Source of the DNA: an uncultured Prevotella sp.
GTDB taxonomy: Bacteria; Bacteroidota; Bacteroidia; Bacteroidales; Bacteroidaceae
DNA length: 64,000 nt
Assembly (NCBI GenBank): GCA_900314455.1
Contig: OMVI01000093.1
Span: 62,001 to 126,000, forward strand
Reading direction: 5' to 3'
Position 1 is the first letter of the stretch; every line of letters starts with the position of its first letter. Below are positions 9,035 through 18,476 of the stretch, piece by piece. A program made the position numbers and the translations under genes. Under the pieces are notes generated by a model. That model had not been told where the DNA came from. It ran no database searches and was given only the letters and a program-made list of their open reading frames with translations.

Positions 9035-11503
9035 TTAGCGAAGCTCTGCTCCCAGCTTTGTTGTCAACTGATGGATGAGCTTCTGCATGATAGCGTCAAT
9101 CACCTTGTCGTTAAGAGTCTTGTTGTCATCCTGTAAGATAAAGTTGACTGCATAGCTCTTCTTACCTGCCGGAAGATTCTTGCCGGTGTAGACATCGAAC
9201 AGCTCTACCTTCTTGAGAATCTTCTTTTCGGTCTGGCGGGCGATACGCTCGATGTCGGCAAACTTAACGCTGTTGTCGACAAGCAGTGCCAAGTCACGGC
9301 TGACAGCTGGGAAACGGCTTATCTCCTTGAACTCCAGCTTGTTCTTGCGGACTGCCTTCATGAGTGCCTGCCAGTCTATATCGGCGAAGTAAACCTTCTG
9401 CTCGATGTCGAATTCCTTAAGTATCTTGTGGTTGACGATACCGAGTTCAGCGATGACTTTGCCTCCGCGGTTCTGCACGCTCAAACCTCTGTCGAAGATG
9501 TTGTTGTCCGATTCGGCGATGACGAACATCTGTTCGGATGCGCCAACACGACGGAAGATGTTCTGAACGTATGCCTTGAGCTCATAGAAGGAGCTGTCCT
9601 CGTCGGGATGAGCCCATGAACCCTCAACGCGTTTACCTGTTACCCAGAGTCCCATGTGGTACTCCTGCGAGTAGCCCTTTATCGGTTCCTCTGCGGTACG
9701 CTTGCTTTCGTCGAAGTAATAGCAGTTGCCGACCTCGAAGAACTTCAGGTTGCGGAACTGACGGTTGATGTTGCGGACGATGCTTTCCAAACCGCCGAAG
9801 AGCAATGTCTGACGCATTACGCCCAAATCGGCGCTCAGCGGGTTCATTACCTTTACGCAACGCTCCCACGGATACTTGTTCAGCTCTGCCTTTTCGTAGT
9901 ATGATGTCTTCGTCAGGGAGTTGTTCAGGATTTCGTTGAAGCCCTCTCCGGCAAGCTGTTCGCCTACGAGATTCTCACGCTTATACTCCTTATCGGACTC
10001 TCCGGCGATAGTGAGCGACGACTTCAACTCGCTTGGTATCTCGACATTATTATATCCGTAGATACGCAGAATGTCCTCGACGACATCGCAAGGACGCTGT
10101 ACGTCGACGCGATAAGCTGGTACGATAAGGTCGATTCCTTCCTCGTCCTCCTTGACAATCTTCATCTCCAGACTCTGAGCGATTGACTTTATGGTGTCGT
10201 GACCGAGCTTTTTGCCAATGAGACGGTCACAGTATTCGTAGTTCAAACGTACGGGGAAGTCGCCCATCTTGGTAGGATACTCGTCGCAAATCTCCATCGA
10301 TACCTTGCCGCCCGCAAGCTCCTGACAGAGTATTGCAGCCTGCTTCAAAGCGTAGATAGTGCCATTAGGGTCAACACCACGCTCGAAACGGAAGCTAGCA
10401 TCAGTAGAAAGACCATGGCGACGGGCGCTCTTGCGTATCCATGTCGGGTGGAAGTAAGCACTCTCAAGCACTACGTTCTTGGTCGTTTCGTATGTTCCGG
10501 AGCCCTTGCCGCCGAACACTCCGGCGATACACATTGGCTCTTCCTCGTTGCAAATGGCAAGGTCGTGCTCGCCGAGGATATGCTCTTCACCATCGAGGGT
10601 TACGAATTTCTTTCCTTCGTTCTTGTCTTTTACGATAATATGATGACCCTTTACCATGTCAGCATCGAAGCAGTGCATAGGCTGTCCGTATGCCATCATG
10701 ATATAGTTGGTTATGTCCACGATGTTATTAATTGGACGAAGACCGATGACATTCAGCTTGTCCTTCAACCACTGGGGGCTTTCCTTGACATCGCAATCAG
10801 TGATGCTGAGGCATGCATAACGACGGCATGCATCGGTGTTCTCTATCGTTACCTTGATAGGCATGTCGTGATTGTCAACATGGAACTTAGAGCAGTCAGG
10901 ACGATGGAGCGTCGATGGATTTCCATGACGCATAAGCCATGCGTTCAAGTCGCGCGCAACTCCGTAATGACTGAGGGCATCTGCACGGTTTGCTGTTATG
11001 TCTATGTCGATTACCCAGTCGCTTTCAAGATGATAATACTCTGCTGCCGGCTGTCCTACCTTTGCGTCGTCAGGCAAGACAATGATACCGCTGTGGTCGT
11101 TGCCAACACCGATTTCGTCCTCGGCGCATATCATTCCGTATGAGTCTATACCACGAAGACGGGATTTCTTGATAGTAAATGACTTATCGCCATCATACAA
11201 GACACAACCTAAATCGGCTACTATCACCTTCTGACCGGCTGCTACATTGGGTGCGCCACATACGATTTGCTGTGATTCTCCCTTACCTAAATCAACGGTG
11301 GTAACATGCAGATGGTCAGAGTTTGGATGAGGCTCGCATGTCAAAACCTTTCCAACATATAATCCTTTGAGGCCGCCACGTATCGTTTCCACTTCGTCAA
11401 GAGCGTCCACTTCAAGTCCTGTTGAAGTCAAAGCATCGGCCGTTTCCTTCGGTGTTAAGTCGAAATCGACGTATTCTTTAAGCCACTTGTAAGAAATCTT
11501 CAT
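9035..11503 (-). CDS. pheT: Phenylalanine--tRNA ligase beta subunit
   Basis: Beta subunit of the alpha2-beta2 phenylalanyl-tRNA synthetase, cytoplasmic, 822 residues (bacterial type, usual about 800). An EMAP-type tRNA-binding domain lies at about 40-150 (VGKVLTCEPHPNSDHLHVTTVD). It is followed by the B3/B4 editing region, B5, the core fold (RFERGVDPNGTIYALKQAA) and a C-terminal FDX-ACB anticodon-binding domain (FPAVSRDLALLVDNSVKFADI). pheS is not adjacent, which is common in Bacteroidota. Expressed from a good promoter immediately upstream. Confidence 0.96.
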   Translation of the reverse strand: MKISYKWLKEYVDFDLTPKETADALTSTGLEVDALDEVETIRGGLKGLYVGKVLTCEPHPNSDHLHVTTVDLGKGESQQIVCGAPNVAAGQKVIVADLGCVLYDGDKSFTIKKSRLRGIDSYGMICAEDEIGVGNDHSGIIVLPDDAKVGQPAAEYYHLESDWVIDIDITANRADALSHYGVARDLNAWLMRHGNPSTLHRPDCSKFHVDNHDMPIKVTIENTDACRRYACLSITDCDVKESPQWLKDKLNVIGLRPINNIVDITNYIMMAYGQPMHCFDADMVKGHHIIVKDKNEGKKFVTLDGEEHILGEHDLAICNEEEPMCIAGVFGGKGSGTYETTKNVVLESAYFHPTWIRKSARRHGLSTDASFRFERGVDPNGTIYALKQAAILCQELAGGKVSMEICDEYPTKMGDFPVRLNYEYCDRLIGKKLGHDTIKSIAQSLEMKIVKEDEEGIDLIVPAYRVDVQRPCDVVEDILRIYGYNNVEIPSELKSSLTIAGESDKEYKRENLVGEQLAGEGFNEILNNSLTKTSYYEKAELNKYPWERCVKVMNPLSADLGVMRQTLLFGGLESIVRNINRQFRNLKFFEVGNCYYFDESKRTAEEPIKGYSQEYHMGLWVTGKRVEGSWAHPDEDSSFYELKAYVQNIFRRVGASEQMFVIAESDNNIFDRGLSVQNRGGKVIAELGIVNHKILKEFDIEQKVYFADIDWQALMKAVRKNKLEFKEISRFPAVSRDLALLVDNSVKFADIERIARQTEKKILKKVELFDVYTGKNLPAGKKSYAVNFILQDDNKTLNDKVIDAIMQKLIHQLTTKLGAELR

Positions 11504-11537
11504 TGTCTTCTATGTTATAGTATATATAAAAGTTTTG

Positions 11538-11568
11538 CAAAATTAATAATTTTCCATGATACTAACAA
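11538..11568 (-). promoter_or_regulatory. Promoter of pheT-yebC
   Basis: On the minus strand, TTG (plus-strand CAA 11566-11568), a 20-bp spacer and TAATTTTG (plus-strand CAAAATTA 11538-11545) match TTG-N20-TAnnTTTG. The expected start is about 11531, 28 bp before the pheT ATG. Confidence 0.65.
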
Positions 11569-11585
11569 ATTATTTTCAACTTCTA

Positions 11586-13175
11586 TCAGTTTGAGGACTT
11601 CAGATACTCGGCGCACATATCGGCACAGCGCTCACCGTCGATTCCTGCTGAAACGATACCCCCAGCGTATCCGGCACCTTCGCCGCAAGGGAACAATCCG
11701 CCTATTTCGACGTGCATGAGGGTTTCTCTGTCACGCAAGATGCGTACCGGTGAGCTCGTCCTAGTTTCCGAAGCGATTAACACGGCTTCGTTGGTGAGGA
11801 ATCCGTGGTGTTTCTTTCCGAAGACCTTAAACGCCTCTTGAAGTCGCTTAACAATGAAGTCAGGCATCCAGAAGTGCAGCGGACTAGATACGAGACCTGG
11901 CGCATAGCTCGACTTTGGCAAGTCGTAGCTGAGGCGATTGTTGACGAAGTCCGCCATCCTTTGTGCTGGAGCAGTCTGCCTATGGTTACCTTGTATCCAC
12001 GTCTGACGCTCCAATTCCTCCTGAAACTCCATCACCGAGAGCGGATTATCTTCTTTGGCATTTGGCGCGGAGTCCATTTGGACAACCATTCCGGAGTTGC
12101 TCCACTTCGTATTGCGGTTCGCCGGACTCATGCCATTTGTTACAATCTGTTCCGCTCCGGTAGCCGAAGGAATCACAAAGCCACCCGGACACATGCAGAA
12201 AGAGTACACGCCGCAACCGTCAACCTGCGTAACGTAAGAGTATTCGGCGGTCGGAAGATACTTGCCTTTGCCGCTTTTGTTGTGGTATTGTATTCTATCA
12301 ATGAGCTCGGCGGGATGCTCCAGGCGTACGCCGACAGCTATCCCCTTCGGCTCAATCTTTATTTTGGCATTCGAAAGATACCGGTAAACATCACGGGCAG
12401 AGTGCCCCGTTGCCAGGATAACTGGTCCCTTGAAAGTCAATTCAGCAGAGTCACGCAAATCAACGGCTGTTATTCCGACTACGGTATGCGCTCCGTCAGC
12501 TTTCGCCTCTAACAAAAGAGAAGTCATCTTAGTCTGAAAATGAACCTCGCCGCCACTCTTTATGATAGTATTCCGCATGTTCTCGATAACCCGAGGAAGC
12601 TTATCAGTGCCGATATGGGGATGCGCCTCGTAGAGAATTGACGCCGAAGCGCCATGCTGACAGAAAACATTCAGTATCTTATCGACATTCCCCCGCTTCT
12701 TGCTGCGCGTGTACAGCTTTCCATCAGAGAAGGCCCCAGCGCCGCCTTCACCGAAACAGTAATTCGATTCGGGGTTTACACGCTGTTCCCTGCTTATCAA
12801 CGCGATGTCCTTCTTTCGCTCATGGACATCCTTTCCACGCTCGATGACAATCGGCCGATACCCAAGTTCAATCAGACGGAGCGCCGCAAACAGTCCAGCA
12901 GGGCCTTCCCCGACCACGACAACCTGCTGTTTGTCACCCACGTATGGATATTCCGTACGCTGGAAAGCATCCTCCTGAGGGTATTCATTTACATAAGCAC
13001 GAACCTGAAGATTAACATAAACGTTCCTTTGCCTTGCGTCTATGCTCTTCTTCAATATCCGAACGACATTGATAGTACGCTCGTCAAGCCCCTTTTCCTT
13101 TGCCAGATAGCGTTTGATAGCATCCTCGTTGTACACTTGTTCGGGCAAAGCACGCAGCTGATATTCGTAAGTCAT
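11586..13175 (-). CDS. FAD-dependent dehydrogenase (COG2509 type)
   Basis: Predicted NAD(FAD)-utilizing dehydrogenase, 529 residues, probably cytoplasmic. ATG 13175 (MTYEYQLRALPEQVYNED) is preferred because the longer open frame to 13274 reads back through AT-rich promoter DNA. The N-terminal about 85 residues form a small domain with a basic stretch. Then the dinucleotide-binding fold VVVVGEGPAGLFAALRLIELGY, ending with acidic IERG, at about residues 84-115. GFVIPSATGAEQIVTNGMS and the C-terminal GGLFPCGEGAGYAGGIVSAGIDGERCA are typical of this family, whose substrate is unknown. The gene is divergent from the threonine operon; no functional link is evident. Confidence 0.85.
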   Translation of the reverse strand: MTYEYQLRALPEQVYNEDAIKRYLAKEKGLDERTINVVRILKKSIDARQRNVYVNLQVRAYVNEYPQEDAFQRTEYPYVGDKQQVVVVGEGPAGLFAALRLIELGYRPIVIERGKDVHERKKDIALISREQRVNPESNYCFGEGGAGAFSDGKLYTRSKKRGNVDKILNVFCQHGASASILYEAHPHIGTDKLPRVIENMRNTIIKSGGEVHFQTKMTSLLLEAKADGAHTVVGITAVDLRDSAELTFKGPVILATGHSARDVYRYLSNAKIKIEPKGIAVGVRLEHPAELIDRIQYHNKSGKGKYLPTAEYSYVTQVDGCGVYSFCMCPGGFVIPSATGAEQIVTNGMSPANRNTKWSNSGMVVQMDSAPNAKEDNPLSVMEFQEELERQTWIQGNHRQTAPAQRMADFVNNRLSYDLPKSSYAPGLVSSPLHFWMPDFIVKRLQEAFKVFGKKHHGFLTNEAVLIASETRTSSPVRILRDRETLMHVEIGGLFPCGEGAGYAGGIVSAGIDGERCADMCAEYLKSSN

Positions 13176-13227
13176 AATATATTCTTGGTATTTTCGTGCA
13201 AAAATACACATTTTTATTGGAAAACTA

Positions 13228-13258
13228 TTGGTTATTGTTATATTTCTTATTACTTTTG
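13228..13258 (+). promoter_or_regulatory. Promoter of the threonine operon
   Basis: TTG at 13228-13230, 20-bp spacer, TACTTTTG at 13251-13258: full match to the Bacteroidota consensus. It places the transcript start near 13265 and leaves a leader of about 64 nt before thrA. Confidence 0.75.
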
Positions 13259-13270
13259 CTCTCAAGTTTT

Positions 13271-13298
13271 GCATTTCCCTCCTTGTAAGAGGGAATGC
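13271..13298 (+). promoter_or_regulatory. Leader hairpin of thrA
   Basis: GCATTTCCCTC (13271-13281) can pair with GAGGGAATGC (13289-13298), with one bulged base and a 7-nt loop, inside the short thrA leader. No U-run follows, so it is not a simple terminator. No threonine-rich leader peptide is visible. It may protect the mRNA or mediate control; function unknown. Confidence 0.5.
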
Positions 13299-13328
13299 CG
13301 AATATTATCACACATATTAATATTAGAA

Positions 13329-15764
13329 ATGAAAGTATTGAAATTCGGCGGAACATCCGTAGGTTCCGTAAAATCTATTTTAAGCCTGAAGGACATCGTT
13401 GAAAAAGAGTCCAAACATCAGGAAGTAGTTGTAGTAGTCAGTGCCCTCGGTGGTATAACCGACCAGCTGTTGAAGACCTCCCACCTCGCATTGAAGGGCG
13501 ACGAGCGTTGGAAAGATGAGTTCCATGCAATGGTTGAGCGTCATCACAAGATGATAGACACCGCCATTACCGACACCGACGACCGCGAAGAGCTTTTCAA
13601 CAAGGTAGACCAGCTCTTCGACCAGTTGCAATCCCTTTACTATGGAGTCTACCTTATACACGACCTCAGCAATAAAACACAGGACGCCATTGTCTCTTAT
13701 GGTGAACGGCTAAGCTCTTATATCGTAGCCAAACTCATAAGAGGGTCCAAGTGGCTCGACTCCCGCAAGTTCATAAAGACACAAGATACTCACGGCAAAC
13801 GTAGCCTTGACTCCGAGCTAACCTATAAGTTGGTGCAGGAAGCATTTGCCGATTTACCCCGGATTAGTGTTGTCGGCGGTTTCATTTCCAGTGACCGCGA
13901 CACCAACGAGATAACCAATCTCGGTCGTGGAGGCAGCGATTACACAGCTTCCATCATAGCTGCGGCACTCAATGCGGATATGCTTGAGATATGGACGGAC
14001 GTCGACGGTTTCATGACCGCTGACCCACGCGTTATCAAGACTGCGTACACCATCAACGAGCTGAGCTACATTGAGGCAATGGAACTTTGTAACTTCGGTG
14101 CCAAGGTGATATATCCTCCTACGATATATCCCGTCTGCGTGAAGAACATTCCTATCCGTGTCAAGAATACTTTCAACCCTTCGAGCAAGGGAACAATCAT
14201 AAAGCAAAAGATAGAGAACGACCAGAAGCCCATCAAGGGTATCTCCTCGATAAGCGGAACAACGCTGATTACCATCACCGGACTTTCCATGGTGGGTGTT
14301 GTCGGAGTAAACCGAAGGATATTCACGTCGCTCGCCAACAACGGCATTAGCGTCTTCATGGTATCCCAGGCATCATCAGAGAACTCAACATCTATCGGTG
14401 TCCGCGACGCTGATGCTGACGAAGCCGTCAACGTTTTGAACGAGGAATTCCACGCAGAGATTGAGGACGGGCGCATGTTCCCTATGCACGCCGAGAGCGG
14501 TCTTGCAACAATCGCAATCGTAGGCGAGAACATGAAACACGCCGCAGGTATCGCCGGAAAACTCTTTGGAACACTTGGCAGAAGCGGAATAAGCGTCATC
14601 GCATGTGCCCAAGGTGCCAGTGAAACCAACATCTCATTCGTTGTAGAGTCGCGATATCTGCGTAAGTCGCTGAACGTACTGCACGATTCATTCTTCCTTT
14701 CTGAGTATAAAGTTCTCAATTTGTTCATCTGCGGAGTCGGAACTGTAGGCGGAAAGCTCATCGACCAGATACAAAGCCAGTACGAGGAACTGAAACAACG
14801 CTCCCACCTGAAGCTCAATGTGGTCGGCATAGCTTCATCCCACAATGCCATTTTCAACCGCGATGGCATCGATTTGACCAACTATCGTGAAGAGCTGCAC
14901 AACAGTGAGCCGAGCGACCCTGCCAAATTGCGTGACAATATCCTAGGAATGAACATCTTCAACAGTGTGTTTGTCGACTGTACAGCGTCAAAGGACATTG
15001 CCGCACTTTATCAGACATTCCTCGAAAACAACATATCGGTAGTTGCCGCCAACAAGATTGCAGCCTCAAGCGACTACGAAAGCTACGTGAAACTTAAGAA
15101 GACAGCCATAGCACGTGGCGTTAAGTTCCGCTTCGAGACAAATGTCGGAGCCGGTCTGCCAATTATCGGCACGATAAACGACCTGCGCAACTCCGGTGAT
15201 AAGATACTTAAGATAGAAGCCGTACTATCTGGCACGCTCAATTTCATATTCAACGAGATAAGCAGCGACGTCCCCTTCTCCGAGACTGTACGTCGTGCCA
15301 AGGAGCAAGGATACTCCGAGCCAGACCCGCGCATCGACCTCAGCGGAACCGACGTTATACGCAAGCTCGTCATTCTGACACGTGAGGCAGGCTACCGGGT
15401 GGAGCAAGCCGACGTCGAGAAGCACCTCTTCGTACCCGACGAATACTTCAAAGGCTCGCTGGAGGACTTCTGGAAGAACCTGCCGAAACTCGATGCCGAC
15501 TTCGAAAGCAAACGCAAGAAACTTGAGGCAGAGCATAAGAAGTGGCGTTTCGTAGCCACCATGGACGGCGGAAAGACCAGTGTCGCCCTCAAGGCAGTAG
15601 GCGCCGACCATCCGTTCTATAATCTCGAAGGCTCGAACAACATCGTCCTGCTCACCACCGAGCGCTATAAAGAATACCCGATGCTTATCCAAGGCTACGG
15701 AGCCGGCGCATCCGTAACGGCAGCCGGAGTATTTGCCAACATCATGAGTATAGCCAACATTTAG
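13329..15764 (+). CDS. thrA: Bifunctional aspartokinase / homoserine dehydrogenase I
   Basis: Fusion of 811 residues catalysing the first and third steps from aspartate to homoserine. ATG 13329 (MKVLKFGGTSVGSVKS) is the family start. The open frame continues far upstream (to 12654), but that part lies antisense to the neighbouring gene and across the promoter. Aspartokinase domain at about 1-290 with LGRGGSDYTASIIAAAL. Two ACT-type regulatory segments at about 310-450, which suggests threonine feedback. Homoserine dehydrogenase from about 460, with nucleotide-binding LFICGVGTVGGKL and catalytic-region GAGLPIIGTINDLRNSGD. First gene of thrA, apgM-like, thrC, with a 12-bp gap to the next. Confidence 0.96.
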   Translation: MKVLKFGGTSVGSVKSILSLKDIVEKESKHQEVVVVVSALGGITDQLLKTSHLALKGDERWKDEFHAMVERHHKMIDTAITDTDDREELFNKVDQLFDQLQSLYYGVYLIHDLSNKTQDAIVSYGERLSSYIVAKLIRGSKWLDSRKFIKTQDTHGKRSLDSELTYKLVQEAFADLPRISVVGGFISSDRDTNEITNLGRGGSDYTASIIAAALNADMLEIWTDVDGFMTADPRVIKTAYTINELSYIEAMELCNFGAKVIYPPTIYPVCVKNIPIRVKNTFNPSSKGTIIKQKIENDQKPIKGISSISGTTLITITGLSMVGVVGVNRRIFTSLANNGISVFMVSQASSENSTSIGVRDADADEAVNVLNEEFHAEIEDGRMFPMHAESGLATIAIVGENMKHAAGIAGKLFGTLGRSGISVIACAQGASETNISFVVESRYLRKSLNVLHDSFFLSEYKVLNLFICGVGTVGGKLIDQIQSQYEELKQRSHLKLNVVGIASSHNAIFNRDGIDLTNYREELHNSEPSDPAKLRDNILGMNIFNSVFVDCTASKDIAALYQTFLENNISVVAANKIAASSDYESYVKLKKTAIARGVKFRFETNVGAGLPIIGTINDLRNSGDKILKIEAVLSGTLNFIFNEISSDVPFSETVRRAKEQGYSEPDPRIDLSGTDVIRKLVILTREAGYRVEQADVEKHLFVPDEYFKGSLEDFWKNLPKLDADFESKRKKLEAEHKKWRFVATMDGGKTSVALKAVGADHPFYNLEGSNNIVLLTTERYKEYPMLIQGYGAGASVTAAGVFANIMSIANI

Positions 15765-15776
15765 AAGATACGTTTT

Positions 15777-17027
15777 ATGAAACACATTATTATATTAGGT
15801 GACGGCATGGCGGATCACCCAATCGAAAGACTTAACGGTAAGACACCGTTGCAGTATGCAGACACTCCCTACATGGACATGCTAGCCAAACGAGGCAAGA
15901 CAGGACGGCTTATAACAGTCCCCGACGGCTTCGCTCCGGGCTCGGAGGTTGCCAACACGGCAATACTTGGCTATGATTTGAACAAGGTCTATGAAGGTCG
16001 CGGACCACTGGAGGCTGCCTCCATCGGTTACGAAATGCGTCCCGACGATTTAGCAATACGCTGTAATATCATCACGATTGCCGACGGAAAGATTAAGAAC
16101 CATCACGGCGGGCACCTCTCAACGGAAGAAGGCACCGAGCTGATAAAGTACCTCGAGGACAACCTCGGCAACGACCGCGTTCGCTTCATACCAGGAATAC
16201 AATACCGTCACTTGCTCATCATACGTGGCGGAAACAAGCACATACAATGCGTCGGACCACACGACCACCCCGATGAGCCGTGGAAGCCGCTGCTTGTAAA
16301 GCCCGAAACCAACTATGACGAGTCGAAGGACTCACACAAGGCAGAGCTTTCCCCGCAGCAGACCGCTGACCTTCTGAACGACCTGATACTTAAGAGTCAG
16401 GGACTGCTGCCTAAGAATCCGCTCAACATAGAGCGTGCTAAGGAAGGCAAGGACATGGCAAACTCCATCTGGCCATGGAGCGGCGGCTACCGTCCGTCAA
16501 TGCAAACGCTGAAAGAACTGTTCCCTCAGATAAAGAGCGGGAGCGTCATTTCCGCCGTCGACCTTATCCGTGGCATAGGCCACTACGCAGGTCTCGACAT
16601 CATAAAGGTACCGCGTGTCACCGGACTAGCCAACACCAACTATGAGGGAAAAGTGCAGGCAGCACTCACGCAGCTATACAACCAGGACTTCGTATTCCTC
16701 CATTTCGAGGCCACCGACGAGGCCGGACACGACGGCAACTTAGACCTTAAGATACGCGCAATACAGTATCTCGACCACAGAGTCGTAGAACCGATTTACA
16801 ACGAAGTAAAGACATGGGACGAACCTGTCGCCATTGCCGTTCTGCCGGACCACCCTACCCCAGTCGAGATACGCACCCACGTCAAAGAGCCGGTACCGTT
16901 CCTGATTTGGTACAAGGGCATTGAGCCCGACAGCGTTCGCGAATACGACGAGGAAAGTTGCGTCAGCGGCTCATACGGTATGCTTGAGCTCAACGAGTTT
17001 ATGGACACATTCATGAAGATTCAATAA
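15777..17027 (+). CDS. ApgM-family phosphoglycerate mutase homologue; probable homoserine kinase by context
   Basis: Alkaline-phosphatase-superfamily protein of 416 residues annotated in this family as cofactor-independent phosphoglycerate mutase (archaeal ApgM type). Visible metal and active-site motifs: IILGDGMADHPIERLNGKTP at the start, APGSEVANTAILGYD (candidate Ser nucleophile), FVFLHFEATDEAGHDGN and IAVLPDHPTPVEIRTH. It sits between thrA and thrC with gaps of 12 and 15 bp, exactly where homoserine kinase (thrB) is expected, and no GHMP-type ThrB is in the operon. From general knowledge, relatives in Bacteroides have been proposed as a non-orthologous homoserine kinase. The assignment here is from context; a glycolytic mutase role is the alternative. 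Confidence 0.8.
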   Translation: MKHIIILGDGMADHPIERLNGKTPLQYADTPYMDMLAKRGKTGRLITVPDGFAPGSEVANTAILGYDLNKVYEGRGPLEAASIGYEMRPDDLAIRCNIITIADGKIKNHHGGHLSTEEGTELIKYLEDNLGNDRVRFIPGIQYRHLLIIRGGNKHIQCVGPHDHPDEPWKPLLVKPETNYDESKDSHKAELSPQQTADLLNDLILKSQGLLPKNPLNIERAKEGKDMANSIWPWSGGYRPSMQTLKELFPQIKSGSVISAVDLIRGIGHYAGLDIIKVPRVTGLANTNYEGKVQAALTQLYNQDFVFLHFEATDEAGHDGNLDLKIRAIQYLDHRVVEPIYNEVKTWDEPVAIAVLPDHPTPVEIRTHVKEPVPFLIWYKGIEPDSVREYDEESCVSGSYGMLELNEFMDTFMKIQ

Positions 17028-17042
17028 GCAAACGACTTAGAA

Positions 17043-18359
17043 ATGCTATACTATTCCACAAACCATAAAGCACCGCTGGCTACTCTTGAGAAAGCCGTGG
17101 TGAAAGGCCTTGCCGAAGACCGCGGGCTCTACATGCCCGAAAAGATTAACAAGATACCATCGGACTTCTTCTCGAACATCGACAAACTGACGTTCCAAGA
17201 GATTTCCCTGCGTGTTGCCGAGGCATTTTTCGGCGACGATGTCGAACCGGAAGCACTGAAGCGGATTGTCTATGACACTCTTTCATTCGACGTTCCGGTC
17301 CACAAGATTGACGATAACATCTACGCACTGGAGCTCTTCCACGGTCCAACACTCGCCTTCAAGGATGTCGGTGCCCGCTTCATGGCCCGCCTCCTTCAAT
17401 ATTTCATAAAACGGGAAGATAAGAAAGGCGAGGTGAACGTCCTCGTTGCCACTTCCGGCGATACCGGCTCAGCCGTTGCCAACGGTTTTCTTGGTGTCGA
17501 CGGCATACACGTCTACGTCCTCTACCCTAAGGGAAAGGTCAGCAAGATACAGGAGAGCCAGTTCACAACGCTGGGAAAGAACATCACAGCCATTGAGGTT
17601 GACGGCGTCTTCGACGACTGCCAAGCACTTGTCAAGAACGCCTTCATGGACAAAGAGCTCAACGACCACATGCGCCTTACGTCTGCCAACAGTATCAACG
17701 TGGCACGTTTCCTGCCGCAGGCGTTCTACTATTTCAACGCTTACGCACGCCTTAAAGAACTCGGAGCACTGAATGCCGACGGCTCGAACATGGTCATTTG
17801 CACGCCATCAGGAAACTTCGGCAATATAACCGCCGGACTCTTCGGAGCTCGCATGGGGCTTCCTGTGAAGCACTTCATAGCCGCCAACAATGCCAACGAC
17901 ATATTCTTCAAGTATCTCCAGACCGGCAAGTACGAACCGAAGCCATCGAAGCAGACCCTCGCCAACGCCATGGATGTCGGCGACCCGTCGAACTTCGCCC
18001 GCGTATATGATTTGTACGGCGGCTCATGGGAGGCAATACGGAAGGACATCAGCGGAGCGACCTACTCCGACGACGATATCCGCGAAACCATGAAAGAGTG
18101 CTACAACCGCACGGGTTACATCCTCGATCCGCACGGAGCCTGCGGCTACCGCGCGCTGAAGGAGCAGCTTAAGGACGGCGAAGTGGGCGTCTTCTGCGAG
18201 ACAGCACATCCTGCAAAGTTCAAGGAGAAAGTCGATGCCATCATCGGCGGAGACGTACAGATACCGGAACGCTTAGCAGCCTTCATGAAGGGAACGAAGC
18301 AAAGCATACCGATGAGCAAGGACTTCGCCGACTTCAAGGCGTTCCTTCTCAAGCAATGA
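17043..18359 (+). CDS. thrC: Threonine synthase
   Basis: PLP-dependent fold-type II enzyme converting O-phosphohomoserine to threonine, 438 residues. PLP Schiff-base Lys107 in LAFKDVGARFM; phosphate-binding TSGDTGSAVANGF; N-terminal YYSTNHKAPLATLEKAVVKGLAEDRGLYMP typical of the long (fungal/enterobacterial-like) class. Last gene of the threonine operon, followed within 10 bp by a strong hairpin terminator. Confidence 0.96.
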   Translation: MLYYSTNHKAPLATLEKAVVKGLAEDRGLYMPEKINKIPSDFFSNIDKLTFQEISLRVAEAFFGDDVEPEALKRIVYDTLSFDVPVHKIDDNIYALELFHGPTLAFKDVGARFMARLLQYFIKREDKKGEVNVLVATSGDTGSAVANGFLGVDGIHVYVLYPKGKVSKIQESQFTTLGKNITAIEVDGVFDDCQALVKNAFMDKELNDHMRLTSANSINVARFLPQAFYYFNAYARLKELGALNADGSNMVICTPSGNFGNITAGLFGARMGLPVKHFIAANNANDIFFKYLQTGKYEPKPSKQTLANAMDVGDPSNFARVYDLYGGSWEAIRKDISGATYSDDDIRETMKECYNRTGYILDPHGACGYRALKEQLKDGEVGVFCETAHPAKFKEKVDAIIGGDVQIPERLAAFMKGTKQSIPMSKDFADFKAFLLKQ

Positions 18360-18368
18360 CATAAGGAC

Positions 18369-18420
18369 AAAGGGTGATAATGATTACATTCCGCTGACGG
18401 ACAAATCATTATCACCCTTT
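18369..18420 (+). terminator. Terminator of the threonine operon
   Basis: Perfect 17-bp stem AAAGGGTGATAATGATT (18369-18385) / 18404-18420, with a small inner hairpin TCCG-CTGA-CGGA in the loop and a T-rich tail. Confidence 0.9.
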
Positions 18421-18476
18421 ATTCGTTTATAAAAACAGACTAAACTTACCATTTATAAACAACACAAAACATCAGA

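Noticed and set aside
10199..11143. 314-codon plus-strand ORF inside pheT
   Set aside because: Antisense shadow of pheT; no start context or family similarity.
12654..13328. 225-residue N-terminal extension of ThrA
   Set aside because: The open frame runs antisense to the FAD-dehydrogenase gene and across the thrA promoter and leader; the family start is at 13329.
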